From contig NZ_LOKZ01000001.1 in the NCBI RefSeq assembly GCF_002211365.1, positions 1,090,362 through 1,154,361 of the forward strand: a stretch of 64,000 nucleotides of DNA. Direction: 5' to 3'. The stretch comes from Rhizobium sp. R711 (GTDB lineage: Bacteria; Pseudomonadota; Alphaproteobacteria; Rhizobiales; Rhizobiaceae). Positions 57,898 to 64,000 of the stretch are shown piece after piece (the stretch's first letter is position 1; the number at the start of each line of letters is the position of its first letter). The translations under genes and the position numbers were made by a program. The notes under the pieces are model-generated. The model was not told the DNA's origin. It searched no databases and worked only from the letters and a program-made list of their open reading frames with translations.

Positions 57898-59334
57898 CTA
57901 AACGTTCAGCAGAAGAAATTCGCGTTCCCAGGGGCTAATGACCTGCATGAAGGTTTCGAATTCTCCGCGCTTCACGCCGGCGTAGATGCCAAGGAACTCC
58001 TTGCCGAACACTTCCTCGAAGGCTTCCTCGTCTTCCATCAGTGCGACGGCTTCCAGAAGACCGCGCGGCAGATCGATCGAGCCTTCGTTTGCCGTGTCCT
58101 CGGTCGGCGCCGTCGGCTCGATGCCCTTCATGATGCCGAGCAGACCGGACGCGAGCGAGGCGGCGAGCGCGAGATAGGGGTTTGCATCCGAACTCGGTAG
58201 GCGGTTTTCGACGCGCCTTGCCTGCGGGTCGGATACCGGCACGCGGAACGCCGTCGTGCGGTTGTCGTAGCCCCAGGCATTGTTGACGGGAGCCGACATA
58301 TCAGGCGTCAATCGCCGGTAGGAATTCACATAGGGCGCCAACATCACCATCGAGCTCGGCACATATTTCTGCAGGCCGCCGATGAAATGGAAGAATTCGC
58401 GAGAGGCGGAACCATCCGGATTCGAGAAGATGTTCTTGCCGGTCTGCTCGTTGACCACGGATTGGTGGATGTGCATCGCCGAACCTGGCTGCCCCTGCAT
58501 CGGCTTGGCCATGAAGGTAGCGTAGATGCCGTGCTTCATCGCGGCTTCGCGGATCGTGCGCTTGAACAGGAACACCTGGTCGGCAAGCTCGATCGGATTA
58601 CCGTGACGAAGGTTGATTTCCAGCTGCGCCGGCCCTTCCTCGTGGATCAGCGTATCGATCTCGAGGCCCTGCTTTTCAGAGAAGTGATAGATGTCGTCGA
58701 TCAGTTCGTCGAACTCGTTGATGCCGGCAATCGAATAGCCCTGACCACCGAGGATCGAGCGGCCGGAGCGGCCTTTCGGTGGATGCAACGGGTAGTCCGG
58801 GTCGTCGTTCTTGGCAACGAGATAGAACTCGATCTCTGGCGCGACGATCGGCTTCCAGCCGCGGTCGCTGTAGAGCTTCAGCACGCGCTTGAGGACGTTG
58901 CGCGGTGTATAAGGGACTTCTTCGCCGTCCGAATTGACGATGTCGCAGATCACCTGCGCCGTCGGATCGGTTTCCCAAGGGACAACCGAAAGCGTCGAGA
59001 GATCTGGAACCAGCTTCAGGTCGCTGTCGCGCGGCTCGTAGCGGAAGCTTTCCGTCTCATCCGGATATTCACCAGAAATGGTGTGACGGTAGATCGCCGA
59101 CGGCAGGGCCAGAGAGGTGTTCGACGTGAATTTGGAGCTCGGCATCATCTTGCCGCGCGGCACGCCGGCAAGGTCAGGCGTGATGCATTCGATGTCTTCG
59201 ATGCCACGCGCCCGCAAGAACTGCGCTGCTTCCTTCCAGTTTTCCACGCCGCGCTGATGTCCGGGGTCCGGGGGTGTTTTCTTTGAGGCAGGTACGTTTC
59301 TGGCAGGCTTCAGCGTCGTCTTTTTTGGGGACAT
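57898..59334 (-). CDS. Glutamine synthetase family protein, gamma-glutamylputrescine synthetase type (PuuA-like)
   Basis: A 478-residue glutamine-synthetase-like ligase. Visible motifs: PEIEFYLV and EEGPAQLEINLRHG with metal-binding Glu residues, FMAKPMQGQPGSAMHIHQSV with the ATP-site stretch, and RVENRLPSSDANPYLALAAS. It begins with a Lys/Pro-rich tail, then ARGIEDIECITPDLAGVPRG. PuuA joins glutamate to putrescine; the following PuuB-like gene supports this role over ammonia assimilation. I start at the ATG at 59334; the open frame runs on to 60372 only as a shadow of the opposite-strand gene. Confidence 0.83.
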   Translation of the reverse strand: MSPKKTTLKPARNVPASKKTPPDPGHQRGVENWKEAAQFLRARGIEDIECITPDLAGVPRGKMMPSSKFTSNTSLALPSAIYRHTISGEYPDETESFRYEPRDSDLKLVPDLSTLSVVPWETDPTAQVICDIVNSDGEEVPYTPRNVLKRVLKLYSDRGWKPIVAPEIEFYLVAKNDDPDYPLHPPKGRSGRSILGGQGYSIAGINEFDELIDDIYHFSEKQGLEIDTLIHEEGPAQLEINLRHGNPIELADQVFLFKRTIREAAMKHGIYATFMAKPMQGQPGSAMHIHQSVVNEQTGKNIFSNPDGSASREFFHFIGGLQKYVPSSMVMLAPYVNSYRRLTPDMSAPVNNAWGYDNRTTAFRVPVSDPQARRVENRLPSSDANPYLALAASLASGLLGIMKGIEPTAPTEDTANEGSIDLPRGLLEAVALMEDEEAFEEVFGKEFLGIYAGVKRGEFETFMQVISPWEREFLLLNV

Positions 59335-59454
59335 GACACACCGGTTTGCGTTGATCGTGACGGCATCATAGCTGGAGTTTGGCAATTGGCGAGGGGGAGG
59401 GCACGTTGACTTTCGCCTCCTGATGGAAAAAGAAGACGCCTTTCGGCAAGGGAA

Positions 59455-60642
59455 GTGGTTTTGCAGCGAAACAGCGATGTGATCGTCATCGGCGCAGGCG
59501 CCGCCGGCATGATGTGCGCCATTCGCGCCGCCCAGCGCGGCCGCTCCGTCATCGTTCTTGACCACGCAAAATCGCCGGGCGAAAAGATTCGCATCTCTGG
59601 CGGCGGTCGTTGCAACTTCACTAACATCAACGCCAGCCCGAAAAGCTTCCTCTCCGCCAATCCGCATTTCTGCAAATCGGCACTCGCGCGCTTCACGCCT
59701 TCGGATTTCATCGCCATGGTCGATCGCCATCGGATCGCCTGGCACGAGAAGACGCTTGGGCAGTTGTTTTGCGACGACAGCGCCAAGGACATCATCCGCA
59801 TGCTGCTCGACGAGATGCAGACCGCCGGCGCGGCCTTGCATCTGCGTACCGAGATCGCGGATGTCGAAAAGAACGGCGACGGCTTTCGCATTTCGACGTC
59901 GGAGGGCGCATATGCATGCAGTTCGCTGGTCATCGCGACCGGTGGCAAGTCGATTCCGAAGATGGGTGCAACCGGTTTTGCCTATCGCATCGCCGAGCAG
60001 TTCAGCCTCTCCATGGTGGAGACGCGCCCGGGCCTCGTACCGCTGACCCTCGATCCGGCGACGCTCGAAAGCCTTTCGGAATTGTCGGGCATATCGGCCG
60101 CTGCCGAAATTCGTCATGGCAAGACGGCGTTCCGCGAAGCACTGCTTTTCACCCATCGTGGCCTCAGCGGCCCAGCGATCCTGCAAATCTCCTCCTATTG
60201 GCGCGAGGGCGATGACATCACCGTCGACATCGAACCTGATGTCGATCTCCTCGATCATCTGAAGGCGGCAAGGAAGGCCAATGGCCGGCAGTCCGCGCAG
60301 ACGGCGCTGGCGGACATTCTGCCAAAGCGACTGGCGCAATATCTGACGGAACGCGAGGGCATCGCCGGCCACATGGCCGATCTTTCGGACAAGATCCTGG
60401 TGCGCCTTGTCGAGGCGGTGCAGAGTTGGAAAATCAGACCCTCGGGTTCCGAAGGATACAGAACCGCCGAAGTGACGCTCGGTGGCATCGATACGGCTGC
60501 ACTCGATTCCCGCACCATGGCAGCGAAGCAGGTTCCAGGGCTCTATTTCATCGGAGAATGTGTCGACGTGACCGGCTGGCTCGGCGGCTATAACTTCCAG
60601 TGGGCATGGGCTTCAGGCTTCGTTGCCGGTGAATCTTTGTAG
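59455..60642 (+). CDS. HI0933/YhiN-family NAD(P)/FAD-dependent oxidoreductase
   Basis: A 395-residue flavoprotein. The N-terminal FAD site is VIVIGAGAAGMMCAIRAAQR, followed by the family hallmark PGEKIRISGGGRCNFTN. The C-terminus has the hallmark VPGLYFIGECVDVTGWLGGY and NFQWAWASGFVAGESL. In E. coli the homologue YhiN has been linked to dihydrouridine formation in 23S rRNA (as I recall). Start: GTG at 59455 or TTG at 59461, both behind AAGGGAA. It is divergent from the PuuA-like gene. Confidence 0.88.
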   Translation: MVLQRNSDVIVIGAGAAGMMCAIRAAQRGRSVIVLDHAKSPGEKIRISGGGRCNFTNINASPKSFLSANPHFCKSALARFTPSDFIAMVDRHRIAWHEKTLGQLFCDDSAKDIIRMLLDEMQTAGAALHLRTEIADVEKNGDGFRISTSEGAYACSSLVIATGGKSIPKMGATGFAYRIAEQFSLSMVETRPGLVPLTLDPATLESLSELSGISAAAEIRHGKTAFREALLFTHRGLSGPAILQISSYWREGDDITVDIEPDVDLLDHLKAARKANGRQSAQTALADILPKRLAQYLTEREGIAGHMADLSDKILVRLVEAVQSWKIRPSGSEGYRTAEVTLGGIDTAALDSRTMAAKQVPGLYFIGECVDVTGWLGGYNFQWAWASGFVAGESL

Positions 60643-60790
60643 GCGCGAAACAATCTGCTCGATTCAAGAGTTCTTAAGGAGGGTGCGCCATCCTGCCTCA
60701 ATGACGGATGGAAAAGCACTTACTAAATAGAGCTTTACCAACAAGTCGTTTTGTTGGATTGTATGCCAGAGATGAAGTGAGGTTCTGCAA

Positions 60791-60934
60791 ATGAACAGGA
60801 ACACACGACGCGCCCGCGCCATTGCAATCGCTCAAGCCAAGCCCGACAACAAGCTCGTTGCCGTCCGCTACTTCGTCCTTTCCGCCAGTGCATTGGCTGC
60901 CGTGGCCTCTCTCCTTCTCGCACGCTGGTTCTAA
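60791..60934 (+). CDS. Small single-span membrane protein, 47 residues
   Basis: A short gene with ATG start, an upstream GTGAGG ribosome site and a terminator 17 bases behind its stop. The N-terminal 25 residues are basic (NRNTRRARAIAIAQAKPDNK). The C-terminal part is one membrane helix (VRYFVLSASALAAVASLLLA) ending in RWF. I do not recognise the family. The ribosome site, hydrophobic pattern and own terminator support it being real. Confidence 0.6.
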   Translation: MNRNTRRARAIAIAQAKPDNKLVAVRYFVLSASALAAVASLLLARWF

Positions 60935-60951
60935 TACCCACGATCTTGCAT

Positions 60952-60980
60952 GGGCTCATGGCAGGAGCCCCTTTTGCTTT
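60952..60980 (+). terminator. Terminator behind the 47-residue gene
   Basis: The stem GGGCTC / GAGCCC with a seven-base loop is followed by CTTTTGCTTT. Confidence 0.7.
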
Positions 60981-61238
60981 GTCCGGTATCTTGCGGATAA
61001 ATCGATTTGAGCGCGGCTATCCGTAGCTTTCGCTTATCCGAAAATTAAGACATCCTCTGCAAAACTGGCTCGATATTTCTTGGGCGCTTCCGTTCTGCGT
61101 GAAGCGAGCTGGCAATGACTGCCGCCTGGGCCTGCGCCTGGGACTCCCACTTGTTCCAATAAAGCAGCTCGATGCACTCGGTCGGCGCTCCGTCAGGCGA
61201 CCGGCGGGAGGAGTGGTGTATGGAAGGCCGGAACCGCC
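60981..61238 (+). promoter_or_regulatory. Region in front of the chemoreceptor gene
   Basis: About 258 bases without a supported gene; it should hold the promoter of the following chemoreceptor. The only clear signal is GGAGGAG at about 61207-61213, too far from the ATG at 61239 to be its ribosome site; GGAAGG near 61222-61227 fits better. Confidence 0.4.
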
Positions 61239-63767
61239 ATGTTGATTGATAAGATTCTTTCCCGTTTCAGGATCAAGACCAAGGTCCTGATCTTTGTATT
61301 GCCCTTCGTTGTAAGCATTTCAGCCGTCGGCCTGACCGGTCTCTATGCCTCTGGTCTTCTGCAGGGGCGTATGGAAATCTCCAACAGCGTCCTGCAGTCG
61401 TTAAGCGGGTTCAAGGATCTCTATGGCTCCATGGACGACTTCCTGCAGATCACCAGCCAGGAAGCACGCGACAAGCTCTATGGGGACATCAAAACGCAGC
61501 AAGGCACGCTGAACGCAACGCTCAAGCAGATTGGCGACAATGGCGGTCGCGAAAACCTGCGGGCTGCAACGGACGGCACCTCGGGGATCGCCGACACCGT
61601 GGGCAAGCTCTGGACCCTGCATGAACAGGAACTCGCTCTCCGCAAGTCCATCGACGACGCGCAGAAAGTGATGATCACAAGCCGCTTCAACGTCAACTAC
61701 GATGCGCAGCAGCTTGAGGAAAACATCCGCAAGGACGAAGGCAACGCCACCGCAACGCTGCGCGCCGCCGATCGCCTGCTGAAGGGTGGGGATACCCTTG
61801 CTTCCGTCATGGGTGACTTCAACAAAGCCCAGTTGCCAGCCGACAAGCTGAAAGTCGTTACCGACGCCATTCCCGCCATCGCCAAGGCGCAGCGCCTGAT
61901 CGAGATTTCGGTACCCGCGAACCAGAAGAGCATGACACAATCGCTGTCGCAGACGATCAGCGACGTGAAGACACAGGCAACTGCCGCCGACGCCGGCACC
62001 GATGAGGCGATCGCCAATCTCGGGCGGCTCGTCTCTCGTTTCCGTCAGATGTCCACCTACACGCAGTTGACGGCAACGCAGATGATGCGCGAGGCGACGA
62101 CCACGTTCGTCGAACTCGACAGCCGCATCGCTCAGACGAACTCTGTTCTCGAGGACACGCGTCGTCTGGAGAGCGCAATCTATTCGCTGCAGCTCGTATT
62201 GGGTGAATTTGCTGCCAAGCCGGGCAAGGAAAATCGTGTCCGCCTGCATCAGGAGATCGCGACACTCGGCACCAATCTCAACACGCTGCTCGCCAGCGCG
62301 AAGGGTATGAATTTCGCGGAAGACATCGTTGCGGCGATGTCTCCGGCTCTCGCCTCGATGGACAAGGACGCCCAGAGTCTGGTCGACACGATCAACCAGC
62401 GCGTTGCCGATTACGCCTCCGCCCGCCAGCAACTTGATGCCGTCTGGGGTCAGCTGACCACCTTCGCCGAGTTGCAGAAGCAGAGCGCCGGTGCCGAGCG
62501 CACCCAGGCGAATGGCATCTCGGTGCTGACCACCGGCCTTGGCATTCTCGTCTCGATCATCGGCGGCATCGCGCTTGTCCTGACGCTGCAGCGTCCGATC
62601 GGCCAGATCACCGCTGCGATGCGTCGCATTGCCGACGGCGTGCTCGATACCAACATCTCGGGCGATCAGCGGTATGACGAAATCGGCGACATGGCTCGCG
62701 CACTTGGCATCTTCAAGGAAAATGCGATCTCCAAGATTCGCATTGAGGAACAGAGCGAAGAGGAGCGCGTCGCGGCCGACCATGAGCGCCAGCGAAACGA
62801 TGTCGAGAAGCGCGAGATGGATCGCCAGATCGAGTTTGCGGTCAATGCGCTTGCGTCCGGTCTCGAGCGCATGTCGCAGGGCGACATTTCGACCACGATC
62901 GATACGCCGTTCATCGGACGTCTCGAACAGCTCCGCCAGGACTTCAACGGTTCGATGATGCGCCTGCAGGCCACGATGAGCCAGATCCGCGATAACGTAG
63001 AGATGATCCAGGGCAACGGCAATCAGATGGCTCAGTCCGCCGAGGATCTCTCCAAGCGCACCGAGCAACAGGCAGCTTCGCTTGAAGAGACCGCCGCTGC
63101 GGTTGAACAGATCACTGTGACGGTTCGCTCCTCCGCGGAGCGCGCCAAGGACGCTGATCAAATCGTACGCCAGGCCAAGCGCAGCGCCGACGACTCTGCC
63201 GTCGTTGTCAGCAACGCCATCGACGCGATGGGCCGCATCGAAGATGCATCCCGCCAGATCGAGCAGATCATCGGTGTCATCGATGAGATTGCGTTCCAGA
63301 CCAACCTGCTGGCGCTGAACGCCGGCATTGAGGCAGCACGCGCCGGCGAGGCCGGCAAGGGCTTCGCGGTCGTTGCGATGGAAGTGCGTGAGTTGGCGCA
63401 GCGTTCCGCCGCTGCGGCGCAGGAAATCAAGGGTCTGATCAACAAGTCGACGACAGAAGTCAGCTCTGGTTCGCAGTTCGTGCAGGAGACCGGAACGGTG
63501 CTCGCAAAGATCAGTGCACAGATCGTCACGATCAGCCAGCACGTCGAGACGATCGCTCGTGCGAGCCACGACCAGTCCAGTGCGCTGCAGGAAGTCAATG
63601 CGACGGTGAACCAGATGGATCAGATGACGCAGCAGAACGCGGCAATGGTGGAAGAGACCAGTGCAGCAAGTCGCGAGCTTGCGGTCGAGGCGGATTCACT
63701 GCTTCGGCTTATCCAGCAGTTCAAGATCGATGGCGACATGCAGGCGACCGTTTATCGCGCCGCATAA
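61239..63767 (+). CDS. Methyl-accepting chemotaxis protein
   Basis: An 842-residue chemoreceptor. First membrane helix at about 16-37; a large periplasmic, all-helical sensor part (about 38-430), which recalls the helical bimodular (HBM) type; second membrane helix at about 431-454; a HAMP domain directly behind it. A second HAMP-like stretch at about 535-575 (VNALASGLERMSQGDISTTI) follows a charged coiled coil. The signalling tip is IGVIDEIAFQTNLLALNAGI followed by EAARAGEAGKGFAVVA. The C-terminus ends QFKIDGDMQATVYRAA, with no CheR-binding pentapeptide. The ligand is unknown. A terminator and a group II intron follow. Confidence 0.93.
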   Translation: MLIDKILSRFRIKTKVLIFVLPFVVSISAVGLTGLYASGLLQGRMEISNSVLQSLSGFKDLYGSMDDFLQITSQEARDKLYGDIKTQQGTLNATLKQIGDNGGRENLRAATDGTSGIADTVGKLWTLHEQELALRKSIDDAQKVMITSRFNVNYDAQQLEENIRKDEGNATATLRAADRLLKGGDTLASVMGDFNKAQLPADKLKVVTDAIPAIAKAQRLIEISVPANQKSMTQSLSQTISDVKTQATAADAGTDEAIANLGRLVSRFRQMSTYTQLTATQMMREATTTFVELDSRIAQTNSVLEDTRRLESAIYSLQLVLGEFAAKPGKENRVRLHQEIATLGTNLNTLLASAKGMNFAEDIVAAMSPALASMDKDAQSLVDTINQRVADYASARQQLDAVWGQLTTFAELQKQSAGAERTQANGISVLTTGLGILVSIIGGIALVLTLQRPIGQITAAMRRIADGVLDTNISGDQRYDEIGDMARALGIFKENAISKIRIEEQSEEERVAADHERQRNDVEKREMDRQIEFAVNALASGLERMSQGDISTTIDTPFIGRLEQLRQDFNGSMMRLQATMSQIRDNVEMIQGNGNQMAQSAEDLSKRTEQQAASLEETAAAVEQITVTVRSSAERAKDADQIVRQAKRSADDSAVVVSNAIDAMGRIEDASRQIEQIIGVIDEIAFQTNLLALNAGIEAARAGEAGKGFAVVAMEVRELAQRSAAAAQEIKGLINKSTTEVSSGSQFVQETGTVLAKISAQIVTISQHVETIARASHDQSSALQEVNATVNQMDQMTQQNAAMVEETSAASRELAVEADSLLRLIQQFKIDGDMQATVYRAA

Positions 63768-63792
63768 GACGACCGCCGACGCAAGGCATTGG

Positions 63793-63818
63793 AAGGCCCC
63801 GGTCGTCCCGGGGCTTTT
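63793..63818 (+). terminator. Terminator behind the chemoreceptor gene
   Basis: The stem GCCCCGG / CCGGGGC (63796-63802 and 63808-63814), extended by AAG/TTT, is followed by TTTTC. It is directly followed by the group II intron. Confidence 0.85.
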
Positions 63819-63822
63819 CGTT

Positions 63823-64000
63823 GTGCGCCCAGCATGAGCGCACTCTTGTGGGTGGAAGTCCCACCGTAAGCTAGTCATGGCGAGCGAAGAGAAGCGCAAC
63901 TGCGGAAGGGCGACCGACCGTGGGGAGGAAGCGTGGATCGCAACTGCGGGCCGATGAATAAGAACCGGATATGAGGCGGTGCCGACCAGGGCGAGCGGGC
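63823..64000 (+). mobile_element. Group II intron, 5' end (cut by the window edge)
   Basis: The sequence begins GTGCGCCCAGCATGAGCGCA. It carries the group II 5' boundary (GUGYG type), with GTGCGC (63823-63828) pairing with GCGCAC (63838-63843). Next comes the conserved hairpin GTGGGTGGAAGTCCCAC, then GTAAGCTAGTC, GAAGAGAAGCGCAACTG and further domain I-like segments. The intron-encoded reverse transcriptase and domains V/VI would lie to the right of the window. It is inserted in the plus orientation, five bases behind the stem and T run of the chemoreceptor terminator. The intron class cannot be settled from this part. Confidence 0.85.

Noticed and set aside
59335..60372. Long N-terminal extension of the PuuA-like protein (a total of 824 codons)
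   Set aside because: The added 346 residues lie opposite the complete YhiN-type gene and resemble nothing; the ATG at 59334 gives the normal length.
61401..63569. A 722-codon open frame on the minus strand opposite the chemoreceptor gene
   Set aside because: It is a mirror of the codon bias of the real gene: its sequence has no family motif, and the plus strand encodes a complete chemoreceptor.

Overview
The window carries the main flagellar gene cluster of an alphaproteobacterium of the family Rhizobiaceae, followed by a sugar-uptake and central-carbon block. The assignment rests on three things. The gene order (fliF-visN-visR ... flhB-fliG-fliN-fliM-motA ... flaA-flaB-... motB-motC-fliK ... 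rem-flgE-flgK-flgL-flaF-flbT-flgD-fliQ-flhA-fliR) matches what I recall of Sinorhizobium/Rhizobium. The rhizobial-specific VisN/VisR, Rem, MotC and MotE are present. The agl operon and zwf-pgl-edd lie directly behind the cluster. Four tandem flagellin genes of about 300 codons and a glycosyltransferase gene beside them favour the genus Rhizobium over Sinorhizobium, but this is inference.

Layout. 1-2052: end of fliF and the LuxR-type master regulators visN/visR. 2071-7260 (minus strand): motA, fliM, fliN, fliG, then flhB and a small unknown gene. 7511-16462 (plus): flgF, fliI, an unknown membrane protein, then flgB-flgC-fliE-flgG-flgA-flgI-motE-flgH-fliL-fliP. 16549-18471 (minus): a GT41 (O-GlcNAc-transferase-like) gene between fliP and the flagellins. 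18823-23276: four flagellin genes, the first three each with its own terminator. 23408-28604: a FliH-like protein, motB, motC, fliK and a SltF-like lytic transglycosylase. 28888-39970: rem, flgE, flgK, flgL, flaF, flbT, flgD, fliQ, flhA, fliR, then four small genes that look like FliJ, a FlgJ rod-binding domain, FlgN and a FliL-like protein. A strong terminator closes the flagellar block at about 40010.

40260-43874 holds a WecG-type glycosyltransferase, a Wzz/GumC-like chain-length protein and folD. 43853-51689 is the alpha-glucoside uptake system: aglR (divergent LacI repressor), aglE-aglF-aglG (ABC importer), aglA (alpha-glucosidase) and aglK (ATPase). A degenerate PilZ-like gene follows. 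52386-56451 (minus) is the zwf-pgl-edd Entner-Doudoroff operon, which takes glucose-6-phosphate onward. 56586-59334 (minus) is a PuuA/PuuB-like pair for putrescine use. A YhiN/HI0933 flavoprotein, a 47-residue membrane protein and a large methyl-accepting chemotaxis protein follow.

The last 178 bases are the 5' end of a group II intron, inserted five bases behind the terminator of the chemoreceptor gene and cut by the window edge.

Most genes here belong to known families in a known order. The points most worth a second look are the GT41 gene as a possible flagellin glycosyltransferase, the unannotated-looking export genes (FliH-, FliJ- and FlgN-like), the Asp-to-Glu change at the phosphorylation site of Rem, repeated AATGTG half-sites in front of rem, a shared leader element in front of the flagellin genes, and the group II intron.
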